Source: Acetobacter nitrogenifigens DSM 23921 = NBRC 105050 (lineage in GTDB: Bacteria > Pseudomonadota > Alphaproteobacteria > Acetobacterales > Acetobacteraceae). Taken from it: a stretch of DNA of 64,000 nt. The translations under genes and the position numbers were made by a program. The notes beneath the pieces are model-generated. The model was given only the letters and a program-made list of their open reading frames with translations. It was not told where the DNA came from and made no database searches. The DNA lies in the NCBI RefSeq assembly GCF_000429165.1, contig NZ_AUBI01000001.1, positions 310,001 through 374,000 on the forward strand, in the 5' to 3' direction. How positions within the stretch are numbered: position 1 is the stretch's first letter; the number at the start of each line of letters is the position of its first letter. Below, in pieces: positions 9,202 through 17,408 of this stretch.

Positions 9202-10083
9202 ATGTCGGAACTGACGCAGCAAGCCCGGCTTCGACGCCGGCGCCGTCTTCGGCGGGTCCGGGCCCGGCGCGCGCGGGTTCGGGGGCTTTCATTCAATCGC
9301 CTGATACCCAACCTGCTGACCATGCTCGGCCTCTGCGGCGGTCTGATGGGCATGCGTTTCGCACTGGATGGACGGTTTCATGACGCAGCGATCGCGCTTC
9401 TGATCTCCGCCGTCATTGATGGGCTGGACGGACGAATCGCGCGCCTGCTGCGCGGCGCGACGCGCTTCGGCGCTGAATTCGACAGCCTTTCCGACTTCCT
9501 CTGCTTCGGCGTCGCGCCGTCTTTCGTGCTTTATCTCTGGGCGCTGAAGGATGCAGGGCGATACGCCTTCCTGCCGTGCATCATGTTCACTGTCTGCATG
9601 GCGCTACGCCTCGCCCGCTTCAATGCCAGCCTCGATGGAGAGGACGACAAGCCGAAATACGCCAGCAACTTCTTCACCGGCGTTCCCGCGCCAGCGGGCG
9701 CAGGACTTGCGCTGTTTCCGCTGTTCCTCGGGCTCGAGGCGAACAAGCTGGGTTATAACGACGTCTACGATCTTACGCGATTGCCGTTCCTGCCCATCGT
9801 GACGTTGATCAGCACTGCGTTCTTGCTGGTCTCCACCCTGCCGGTATGGTCGTTCAAGAACTTCAAGATTCCTGCAAAATTCGTACTGCCGGTCATGCTA
9901 AGCGCCTGCGCCTACGCCGTCGTTCTTGTGGCCGATCCATGGGGAGCGCTCGCCGCGGCCGGAGTCATTTACGTCGCGCTGTTGCCGCTCAGTCGCCTGA
10001 GCTTCCAACGCTTGCGCAAGGCAGCGGAAGAACTGCAGGAAGACCCCGAGGCTGAGGAAGAAGCGCGCCTCGCCGCACGCTGA
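9202..10083 (+). CDS. pssA: CDP-diacylglycerol--serine O-phosphatidyltransferase
   Basis: Makes phosphatidylserine from CDP-diacylglycerol and serine at the inner membrane. 293 aa from the ATG at 9202. The N-terminus is very Arg-rich (residues 9-27). The CDP-alcohol phosphotransferase signature is complete: DG-x2-AR-x8-G-x3-D-x3-D over residues 76-98. Several membrane helices follow, and the tail is acidic. It is likely co-transcribed with psd. Confidence 0.92.
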   Translation: MSELTQQARLRRRRRLRRVRARRARVRGLSFNRLIPNLLTMLGLCGGLMGMRFALDGRFHDAAIALLISAVIDGLDGRIARLLRGATRFGAEFDSLSDFLCFGVAPSFVLYLWALKDAGRYAFLPCIMFTVCMALRLARFNASLDGEDDKPKYASNFFTGVPAPAGAGLALFPLFLGLEANKLGYNDVYDLTRLPFLPIVTLISTAFLLVSTLPVWSFKNFKIPAKFVLPVMLSACAYAVVLVADPWGALAAAGVIYVALLPLSRLSFQRLRKAAEELQEDPEAEEEARLAAR

Positions 10084-10108
10084 CTTCCGACCACGGGACA
10101 TCTCCACG

Positions 10109-10133
10109 CTTCCGGCGCCTGAGCGCCCGGAAG
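10109..10133. terminator. Hairpin between convergent pssA and the hyf-like operon
   Basis: CTTCCGG/CCGGAAG stem continued by CGC/GCG with one bulged C and a CTGA loop. It lies 25 bases after pssA and 62 bases after the end of the opposing operon. There is no U-run, so intrinsic termination is uncertain. Confidence 0.4.
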
Positions 10134-10195
10134 CCCTGGCTTCGCTTCCATTTCTCGACGCGACCGACGGTCCTCACGGGGGCGTCTGTGTGCGA

Positions 10196-10738
10196 TCAGG
10201 CCGCCGTGTCTCTGGTCGAGCCACTGCGCGCTCGCGCCGTCACTGCGATCACCGCCCCAAGAATTTCCGAAGGCGTGGGCGGACAACCGGGCACGAACAG
10301 ATCGACCGACGCGTGATTCTCCAGACCGCCCAACGTGGCGTAGTTTTGCGGGAAAAGCCCTCCGTCGCGCGCGCAGGCCCCGACTGCGATCAAGCCTTTC
10401 GGGCGTGGCATCGCCTCCCATGCCGCCCGTATCACGGGCGCCATCATGCGCGAGCAGCCGCCTGTCACCAGCAGCATATCCGCCAGACGCGGCGAAGCGG
10501 AGAACTCGACCCCCGCCTCGGCGAGACCATATCCACCCGTCTTCAAAGCCTCGACTTCAAGACCACAAGCCTCACACCCGCCACTGTCGACATGAAACAG
10601 GACCAGCGGGGATCGGGAAACGACCGGGGGCAGGGCCGGGCCGGCGGGCGCGACCAGCGCTGTGAAGAGCGCCCGTACCATTGATGAAGACATAGGTCGC
10701 CTCCGCCCCAGCTTATCAACATCCGTCAAAGACTTCAT
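10196..10738 (-). CDS. Hydrogenase-4/FHL small subunit-like protein (HyfI/HycG/NuoB family)
   Basis: 180 aa, last gene of a six-gene operon. It keeps the N2-type [4Fe-4S] ligands expected of NuoB/HyfI: CEAC (C55, C58), VGAC (C122) and PGCPPTP (C152), with an extra Cys at 95. The start at 10738 overlaps the large-subunit stop as ATGA; an internal ATG at 10693 is possible. It should form the peripheral electron-transfer module with the large subunit. Because that partner has no NiFe ligands (next gene), the name hydrogenase should not be taken literally. Confidence 0.82.
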   Translation of the reverse strand: MKSLTDVDKLGRRRPMSSSMVRALFTALVAPAGPALPPVVSRSPLVLFHVDSGGCEACGLEVEALKTGGYGLAEAGVEFSASPRLADMLLVTGGCSRMMAPVIRAAWEAMPRPKGLIAVGACARDGGLFPQNYATLGGLENHASVDLFVPGCPPTPSEILGAVIAVTARARSGSTRDTAA

Positions 10739-12354
10739 TGATCCACCGCCGCCGCCGAGACGCCGAAAGACGCCGTCACGACATCCACATCCAAAGCCCT
10801 TGCGCCAACAAGCGCCGCTTCCTGCGCCATCAAGATGGAGGGAGAAGGGTCGGCGATAAAGACCTGTTCCACACGCCCCTTACCCAACCCTACGACATAC
10901 CAGACAGCGCCATGAGCCGCCTCCACAGCGCCGAACCCCCAACACGGGTCAACCGGCGTGGGGAAGGCGGCGCACAGAGCGTCTGCCTCCTCAGCCAGCA
11001 ATGTCGCGCCCAGTGAATCGAGAAGCTCCAGACTCTCCAGAATCTCGTCAATCCGAAGGTCGGCGCGCGCACGGGCGTCGCCGCCGGTACGGGCGCAAGG
11101 CCGCAACTGCACGGCGCCATAGGCCGCCTGCCCCAGCCTGAGATCGCCACCGCGCCCACAAGCCCGTCCGACGACGCCGCCCAGTCCCAATGCGTCCATT
11201 TCCGCACGTCGTGTCATCCCCAGACCGGCAAGGCGCGCGAGCAGTCCCGGCGTCGTGCGCCACACGCCACGCAACGCGGCGACCTCACTGCGGCCGAACG
11301 CCGCCAGTTCCTGACACACCCACGCCAGAACCTGCGTTTCCGAGCGCGCGTCCCCGCCGGACGCGGCGCCGCCAATGGCGACCCCACCCGGACATATGCA
11401 ATCCATCAGCGTGCGCTTGCCCAGCGCCTTGCCACAGAACCTCATGAGCGTTTCCCGTGCCGCGAACAGGCGTGCGCTTACAAGCGCAGCGTCCGCCACC
11501 TGCGCCAGGCGCGCGAGCGCGGTCAGATGCGCGGAAACACGTTCGATCTCGCATAACGCCGCCCGCGCGACCTCGGCGATTAGAGGCGTGGCAACGCCTG
11601 CCGCCCGCTCCGCCGCCATGCAAAACGCCCATTGATGGGCCGCCGCCATGCTTACCGAAATACGCCCCGCCAGATCCGCCGCCGCCAAAGCAGTGCCGCC
11701 GCACATGCGCGAAGCGACCCCGCGGTGGGTGTAGCCGACGCGACTTTCGACAGAAGCCACAGCTGGTCCGGTCGGGCCGGGCGCGACGCCAAGCAGCAAA
11801 TGCGCAGGGGCAGCGAACCCGCCATTCGCGGGGCCGCGTGTGGCGATAGTCCCGGATCGAACCACCGCATCCGGAAGTTGTCCGAATTCCGGAATCTCGG
11901 GCGCGTATGTCGCAGCCCCCGGCCGGGCGGACAGAGGCGCGCTCGCGGTCCATGCGGCATGATCGACAAGCGGGCGCGTATCGCGCGCGTCCATCGCCTC
12001 GACGCCCCATAGATCATTGATTCGCCGCTCGAACGACGCGGCGGCCGGGCGCGGCCCCGACAGACCGGGATAACGTGCCCCATCCAGCTTCAGGACGGCC
12101 ATCAGTGGCCGGTCTCCGCCCTGACGCGGATCGGCGAACAGCGCCTGCACTGTGTCTCCGTCGCACCACAATCCGATGAAGGACAAGGGGTCGGCGGACA
12201 AGCTCTCCTGCAAGCCTCGCCATTCCATCTCGTCAAGTTCGAAGCGCCACGACGCGCCGACCGCGCGCCCGGATCGTATCAGCGCAGCGCTGTCACGGAG
12301 CCCCTCCGCGTCTTCTTTCGGTGGCGCGCCGAAGGGGATGAGACCGCCATTCAT
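10735..12354 (-). CDS. Hyf/Hyc/NuoCD-like large subunit lacking NiFe ligands
   Basis: 539 aa from the ATG at 12354 (ATGA with the preceding gene). The N-terminal third resembles the NuoC/30-kDa module and the rest the 49-kDa/hydrogenase large-subunit fold, with GYTHRG at 208-212. Where HycE/HyfG have the first Cys pair (CGIC), this protein has SVSM (233-236). Where they have DPCxxC near the C-terminus it has DPSPSIL (502-508). Both ligand pairs of the NiFe site are therefore missing. This fits an energy-converting-hydrogenase-related (Ehr-type) or complex-I-like module and not a hydrogenase. The reaction is unknown. Confidence 0.8.
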   Translation of the reverse strand: MNGGLIPFGAPPKEDAEGLRDSAALIRSGRAVGASWRFELDEMEWRGLQESLSADPLSFIGLWCDGDTVQALFADPRQGGDRPLMAVLKLDGARYPGLSGPRPAAASFERRINDLWGVEAMDARDTRPLVDHAAWTASAPLSARPGAATYAPEIPEFGQLPDAVVRSGTIATRGPANGGFAAPAHLLLGVAPGPTGPAVASVESRVGYTHRGVASRMCGGTALAAADLAGRISVSMAAAHQWAFCMAAERAAGVATPLIAEVARAALCEIERVSAHLTALARLAQVADAALVSARLFAARETLMRFCGKALGKRTLMDCICPGGVAIGGAASGGDARSETQVLAWVCQELAAFGRSEVAALRGVWRTTPGLLARLAGLGMTRRAEMDALGLGGVVGRACGRGGDLRLGQAAYGAVQLRPCARTGGDARARADLRIDEILESLELLDSLGATLLAEEADALCAAFPTPVDPCWGFGAVEAAHGAVWYVVGLGKGRVEQVFIADPSPSILMAQEAALVGARALDVDVVTASFGVSAAAVDQ

Positions 12355-13616
12355 CTCTCCACCCCGTCTGCAAAGCCGCTGACACCCGACCGAGCCACGG
12401 CTTGATCGGCGCCCGCTCCACGTCGTCGCGCCATAGCCGGAAACGGCGCCACGACGACCAGGGCCGCCAGCAAGATTGAATGAGCCTGAAGCGCCTGCGT
12501 AAGGAGAAGCACCGCGCCGAACGCAGGAAGCACAAGCAGGACTCCCGCCTGCCGTTGCAAGAACGCCGAGACCGGGTCGCCACGACCTGGAACGCCATTC
12601 TCCAACAGCCAGGGCGCCGCCAACGTCGGTCCCATGAGAGCCAGCAGCGCGGCGCTCGGGCAACCTGCGGACGCCGCGATCGCCGCAAGCCCGAGACATC
12701 CCGACACGACGAGCATCGGTCGCCCGGCTGCCGATCCGCTCACCAGTCGCGCCGCCGATACAACGACGGAAAGGAATCCAGTCACGATCAGAGCGAACGA
12801 CAGTGGCGCGAACAACGACACGGGTTCCGAGCCCACCTGGACCGTGGCCAGCAGGATCGCCGCCATGCAGAACCTGAACACGCTCAGGACACGCGCCGAC
12901 GACAGCGTTTCTCGACCCCCGTTACGAAGATATTGCTCCACCACGAACGGCGCGACGGGGAACAGGCCGCCCAGTATAACGAAACCGGCGCCCAACAGGA
13001 CGGCGCCAGAAGCCGCTACCGGATGCGCCGCCCCTGCAATCGCGGTCAGCGCGCCTACGGCATTCCGGCGAAGAGCGTCCCATCCGGAGAGCGCCGCTCC
13101 TCTTCTTCCGTCGTGAAAGACGGTCAGCAACGCCGAGCCCGTAAGCAGCATGGCCAATGCTACCGGCGTCAGAGCCAGAGAAAGCGCGAGGGCCGTGAAT
13201 CCCGCGCCCCAAAACGAAAGCGCAGGTCCCAGCTTCTCCCGGTCTGACCGGGAGAAGTGCTCGCCACGCTCGTCTCCCGACGCGACCGCCTCTTCGTGAA
13301 GCGCGCCTGCCTGAAAAGCGGCAGCTTGAGAAGACAGAGCCCGGGGCGCCGCAGCCAGCAGCTCCATGACCAGCCCGACCGAGACCAGCACGCGTCCCCA
13401 TATCGCAACCGATCCGGTGTCCACCCACGACATCGACGGACGACCATGCCCGGTCGCAGCGATTATCCCGGCCATTACAGACAAAAGCAGACCGACTGCG
13501 GCGACGGGAACTGCAACCGAAACGCTACGCCCCTGCCCGATCGCGCCGAGCGCAATCCCGGCCAGAAAAGGCCAGGCGAGAGCAGCCAGAACCAACAGAT
13601 CGACCACTTCAGTCAT
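12351..13616 (-). CDS. HyfF/NuoN-like antiporter-type membrane subunit, divergent
   Basis: 421 aa from the ATG at 13616, overlapping the next upstream gene as ATGA. About twelve hydrophobic segments in the proton-translocating antiporter arrangement. It is shorter than typical HyfF (around 520 aa). In the region where antiporter subunits normally show P-x-H-x-W-L-P-x-A-H it reads LFPVAPFVVEQYLRN, so the His/Trp/Asp residues are replaced. Assignment rests on topology and position between HyfE-like and large subunits. Confidence 0.65.
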   Translation of the reverse strand: MTEVVDLLVLAALAWPFLAGIALGAIGQGRSVSVAVPVAAVGLLLSVMAGIIAATGHGRPSMSWVDTGSVAIWGRVLVSVGLVMELLAAAPRALSSQAAAFQAGALHEEAVASGDERGEHFSRSDREKLGPALSFWGAGFTALALSLALTPVALAMLLTGSALLTVFHDGRRGAALSGWDALRRNAVGALTAIAGAAHPVAASGAVLLGAGFVILGGLFPVAPFVVEQYLRNGGRETLSSARVLSVFRFCMAAILLATVQVGSEPVSLFAPLSFALIVTGFLSVVVSAARLVSGSAAGRPMLVVSGCLGLAAIAASAGCPSAALLALMGPTLAAPWLLENGVPGRGDPVSAFLQRQAGVLLVLPAFGAVLLLTQALQAHSILLAALVVVAPFPAMARRRGAGADQAVARSGVSGFADGVER

Positions 13617-14215
13617 GACGGGGCCTCGGGCTCGTCCCCGACACGACGCAGTGACAGGCGCTCGACAAAACGCAACCCGGCGCCCGACAACGCCAGCATG
13701 ACCGCGCTCACCGCCCAGATCGGCGGGATCTCTCCACGACAGACGGCCAGCAAGAGCGCGCCATCGCACGCCGCAAGCACGCCGGCGAACTGCCGCAATG
13801 GTCCCGCGCCAAGCGCCGCCACCGTCACGCCGACCAGCGTAACCGGGAGCGCCACCCCGGCGCCGCCTCTGATGACGCTGGCGCTCGTCGCTCCGATTGC
13901 GGTGGCGACCGGGTCAGAAAAGCTTAACCCCGCTCCGACGACCAGCAGCAGCGCCAATCCGAACGTCGCAACCGAACGGCCTGTCACGACAGACGAAACG
14001 GAGGCGTAGCCACGCAGACGCCACGCCGGAACGCCGCCCGCAAGCAGCGCCGCAGCGGCGGCGAACCACAGCGCAAAGACGTCCGGAGAGCGGAAATCGA
14101 ACGAAGCGTCGATAACCAGCAACGCCGTCGCCACGGCCAGAACGGGCGCGGCGGCGAAACCGACCAGTACGAGAGCCAGAGAGGCCAGTTCAAGGAGGGC
14201 GAGCACGATGCTCAT
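13613..14215 (-). CDS. HyfE-like membrane subunit
   Basis: 200 aa from the ATG at 14215 (ATGA overlap with the HyfC-like gene). Strongly hydrophobic with about six membrane helices. Length and the WAVSAVMLALSGAGL..FVERL ending fit HyfE/NuoK-like subunits. Membrane-arm component of the complex; no enzymatic motif is expected. Confidence 0.65.
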   Translation of the reverse strand: MSIVLALLELASLALVLVGFAAAPVLAVATALLVIDASFDFRSPDVFALWFAAAAALLAGGVPAWRLRGYASVSSVVTGRSVATFGLALLLVVGAGLSFSDPVATAIGATSASVIRGGAGVALPVTLVGVTVAALGAGPLRQFAGVLAACDGALLLAVCRGEIPPIWAVSAVMLALSGAGLRFVERLSLRRVGDEPEAPS

Positions 14216-15204
14216 CGAGAGGCGCTTCCTGCAGCGTCGGGGGCGGCCCACGTTTCCGAAGACGGTTCTGACGGCGTAGCCGCCAGTTGCAGGGCCAACA
14301 CCGCGAGCACGAGCGCCAGACCGCCACGCAGTCGCGCAGTCGCCACCGGACCGAAAGCGATCGCGCGGGCCGACGCCAGCACACAGGCGACGACCGCCGC
14401 CCGCGCCAGCCAGAACGCCGCCGTCAGACCACAATCGCCAAACCAGACGAACTGCGCTGAAACGCTCGCCCCCGAGACTGGCGGCGCGGCAAGCGCGCGC
14501 GGCCACGCGAGATCGCCCGCAAGTGTGATCCACGTGAGGTCGAGCACATCGCTCGCAAGCATCAGCATCGCACGTTCGCTCCCCTGAGCTTCAAGAGGCT
14601 CTGACACTCCCCACGTCGGCCCTATGGCGAGCAACGCGACCCCGGCGAGCAGGAACGCTCCCCGTGGAGCAGTTTCATCCTCACGCAGCCCTGCCAGAAC
14701 CGCATCCAGATCCGTCGTAACGCCAGTGGCGAAAAGAAGCGCCACGATCAGCAGCAACGCAGGCGCCGCTGTCGCTCCAGCCGCGAGACGCAGCATGGCG
14801 CCTCCTGAAATCTCCGCCGGGTCGTTCAAGGCGGGCAGTTGGACAAGAAACCGTGCGGCCGCCAGAAGGCCGCCGATCATCAGGATATCGGCAGAACCGG
14901 CGGGCGTCAGATGAACCGAGAAGGCCGGAGCCAGACAAGCCGCCGTTATCGCCGCCCCGCAAGCCAACGGAGCAGCAGCGACAAGAAGTGGGTTCGAGGG
15001 AATGATGTCTGAAAAATCAACCGAGGGCGTGCGCCACGCAGACACAATCCGCCGCCAGCGCAGAAGCGACGACGGAGCCCCCCCGCCGGTCAGACGCGCG
15101 GCGAAATGATCGCGCACTCCGGCGATCAGCGGCGCGGTGAGAACCACCGCAGCCAGTTGCGCCGCCAGCACGATCAGGGAGAGAAACAGATGCATCGCCG
15201 TCAT
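14212..15204 (-). CDS. HyfC/HycD-like (NuoH family) membrane subunit
   Basis: 330 aa from the ATG at 15204, sharing ATGA with the preceding gene. The N-terminus holds a hydrophobic helix followed by PLIAGVRDHFAARLTGGGAPSSLLRWRRI and then SNPLLVAAAPL, the HycD/NuoH order in which this loop contacts the peripheral arm. About eight helices. This subunit normally connects the electron-transfer arm to the ion-pumping arm. Confidence 0.7.
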   Translation of the reverse strand: MTAMHLFLSLIVLAAQLAAVVLTAPLIAGVRDHFAARLTGGGAPSSLLRWRRIVSAWRTPSVDFSDIIPSNPLLVAAAPLACGAAITAACLAPAFSVHLTPAGSADILMIGGLLAAARFLVQLPALNDPAEISGGAMLRLAAGATAAPALLLIVALLFATGVTTDLDAVLAGLREDETAPRGAFLLAGVALLAIGPTWGVSEPLEAQGSERAMLMLASDVLDLTWITLAGDLAWPRALAAPPVSGASVSAQFVWFGDCGLTAAFWLARAAVVACVLASARAIAFGPVATARLRGGLALVLAVLALQLAATPSEPSSETWAAPDAAGSASR

Positions 15205-16943
15205 CCCCAGAGCGCCCCTATGATCAGGCCCAATCCCGCCAGCGCGAGAGCGATGGCGAGCCCCTGATCCTCGACGCGCGATACACGAACGGACAATATG
15301 CGGACGCCTGTGATCAGCAGCCGCGCCTGCCGACGGAGGCCTCTGCGCCATGTCGCGCCGCAGCCCGGCCAGAGCAGCACGCGGGCCAGATCGCCCTGCA
15401 TGGAGAGGGAAGGCCATATACGCGGCTCGCCAAAAGGCAACCAGGAAGCGCGGGTCTTCATGCCGCCGGCCCACGGCGCCGATTGCGACGATCCCCGTTC
15501 AGCCAGAAAGGCGGCGCCGAAGCGTGATCCGGACGCATCTTCCATCGGGCTTTGTCTGGCAGGCCGGACCTTGGCGATGCGCGCCAGGCTGGCCGCGAAG
15601 ACCACGCAGACGAACAGCGCCAGCGGCGTAAACCGCGAAAGGCCGTCCGGCGCGATCAGGCTCAGCAACTGCGTCTGATCGGTGAACCCGGCGCCGCCTG
15701 AAAATGCGCGCAGAACCGGCCGGGCCGCGAAGAAAAGAACGCCCGGCGCGAGCGCCGCCGCCATGGTGAGGCCCAGGCCACAAAGAACAGGCGTAGCCTC
15801 GGGCCACGCAACGTCCTGCGTCGCCGCCATGCGTGGCGTCCGCGCGCCGCCCAACAGGGTCTGTGTCGCAACACGGGCGGAGGCGAGTCCAGCCAACCCG
15901 ACGAGCGCCCCGAAACAGGCCAGCGTCAGCAGGAATGGCGTCTTTGCAGCAAGGGAATCGCCAGCCGGCGATTCGAGAACGATTTCAGTCTCCAGCCAAA
16001 GGAGGGAAAACGCCCCCGAAGGCGGCAGGAAGGAGACAAGAAACAGCGCGCCCGCGAACAGACTGGCGAGGCGAGGCGCGAAAAGCGGCAGACCCCCGAG
16101 CCGATCCAGGTGATCAGACCCGGCGCGTGCGGTGACCGCATCCCCCAGCGCCAACAACACGGCGGCGGCAGGCCACACGGTCACAAGCCCGAGCACGAAA
16201 GCCTTCTCCGCCGTGCTGGCGGACAGCGCCATGTCCGCCGCTCTCGCCTGAGCGGCCAATGCGGCGGCAACGAGCATGAAAGCGAAAACAATCGACGCCA
16301 GAGACAAAAGAGCCTCGCTTAGCGTTCGGCAGGCCAACGCACGCACGGCCCTCCATGCGCCGACCACAAGCGCGCCGGCCATCAGAAGCGCAGTCGGGCC
16401 TGCTGCGAGCGGCTCAGCGTGCTGCAATACGCTACGTGACGCCACAAGGAGGGCAAGGCTCATGACGAGCAGATGCGACCGGTCGACCCGCTTCGTCCCG
16501 CCCCCTGACACGCACAGCAAGAGGGCGCCGCAAATCAGCCAGTCCGACCGCCACAGGCAGGCGGCGCCCAGCAGCAACGCGGGCGCGGCGACGTCGCCAC
16601 CGCCGCGGGACGGCCTGGCGGCGACCAGAACCGCACCCGACACGACGAAAGCGAGCAAAACGGGATCAACGCAAAACGTGGCCAGGCACGCCAGAGCGTA
16701 ACCCCAATCAGTACGGTCTCGCGCTCCGGCCGAAGTTGCGGCGGCATGAGACGCTCCGGCCAGAGCCAAGGGAACGAGCGCCAGAGGAAAGAGAAACAAC
16801 GCGCCAATTGCGTCAGGCCGCGCAAAAGCGGCGCCCGAAGGAAACGGCCAGACCGCAACGGCGGGAAACGCCGCACAACAGACGCCACATAATGGCGCCG
16901 CGACCCACAGGGCGACGGAGATCGTTACGAGCCGGGCGTGCAC
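15201..16943 (-). CDS. HyfB/NuoL-like antiporter-type membrane subunit, divergent
   Basis: 580 aa, first gene of the operon, with a GTG start at 16943. Many membrane helices. A recognisable antiporter stretch is D-x2-DRLGGLPLFAPRLASLFAGALFLVSFLPPSGAFSLLWLE, equivalent to the R/D-x-LGGL...PP-x-GF block of HyfB. The preceding helix reads AEKAFVLGLVTVWPAA where HyfB has an H-A-L-F-K-type sequence, so key channel residues are only partly kept. Shorter than E. coli HyfB (about 670 aa). Confidence 0.7.
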   Translation of the reverse strand: MHARLVTISVALWVAAPLCGVCCAAFPAVAVWPFPSGAAFARPDAIGALFLFPLALVPLALAGASHAAATSAGARDRTDWGYALACLATFCVDPVLLAFVVSGAVLVAARPSRGGGDVAAPALLLGAACLWRSDWLICGALLLCVSGGGTKRVDRSHLLVMSLALLVASRSVLQHAEPLAAGPTALLMAGALVVGAWRAVRALACRTLSEALLSLASIVFAFMLVAAALAAQARAADMALSASTAEKAFVLGLVTVWPAAAVLLALGDAVTARAGSDHLDRLGGLPLFAPRLASLFAGALFLVSFLPPSGAFSLLWLETEIVLESPAGDSLAAKTPFLLTLACFGALVGLAGLASARVATQTLLGGARTPRMAATQDVAWPEATPVLCGLGLTMAAALAPGVLFFAARPVLRAFSGGAGFTDQTQLLSLIAPDGLSRFTPLALFVCVVFAASLARIAKVRPARQSPMEDASGSRFGAAFLAERGSSQSAPWAGGMKTRASWLPFGEPRIWPSLSMQGDLARVLLWPGCGATWRRGLRRQARLLITGVRILSVRVSRVEDQGLAIALALAGLGLIIGALWG

Positions 16944-17408
16944 CGCACGATTATCGGCGAGGATGCAGGCTGCGACCGCAAACGCGAAGGGAAGGAAAGT
17001 GAGTATTGGTGGTGGTCCGGTCGAAAAGCGCGTGACGTGTTCGGCGTGATCCTAGAGCATCGTCGAGCCGGACGGAATCTGTCGGGACGAGAAACTGATC
17101 GCGCAGCCAAAGAAGTTGGCGCCCGGACCCGCGCCTCAAGCCCGCGACGATACGCCTGGTTTCCTAACAACGCCTTTCGATGTCCGTTGGGTTGACCTCA
17201 GATTACGGATCCGACGTGTTGAGGCGCGGCCCGCCTTCTCAAAAGAAGCAGCGCCCCCCTACCCTCGGGCTCCGACGTGGCCTCACCCTGCGGAGGCTCG
17301 CCAAAAAATCTCCAGAGCATGCCGAGGCCGCGCGTCCGTGGCTGCCGTCTGGAAAAACCTTTCTGGAAACGCTCCGAAACGCAGTTGCGCACAGACTAGT
17401 GGGGCGTC
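16944..17408. promoter_or_regulatory. 465-bp gap upstream of the hyf-like operon
   Basis: Lies between the parC stop and the first gene of the hyf-like operon, so it should hold the operon promoter. I see no tRNA, no clear -35/-10 pair and no strong terminator for parC. A short CTTCT/AGAAG hairpin is near 17240. Confidence 0.3.

Noticed and set aside
8397-9353. 318-residue minus-strand open frame
   Set aside because: Antisense to psd; extremely Arg/His-rich with no homology pattern.
10735-12354. Calling the large subunit a NiFe hydrogenase
   Set aside because: Both CxxC ligand pairs are replaced, so the metal site cannot form in the known way.
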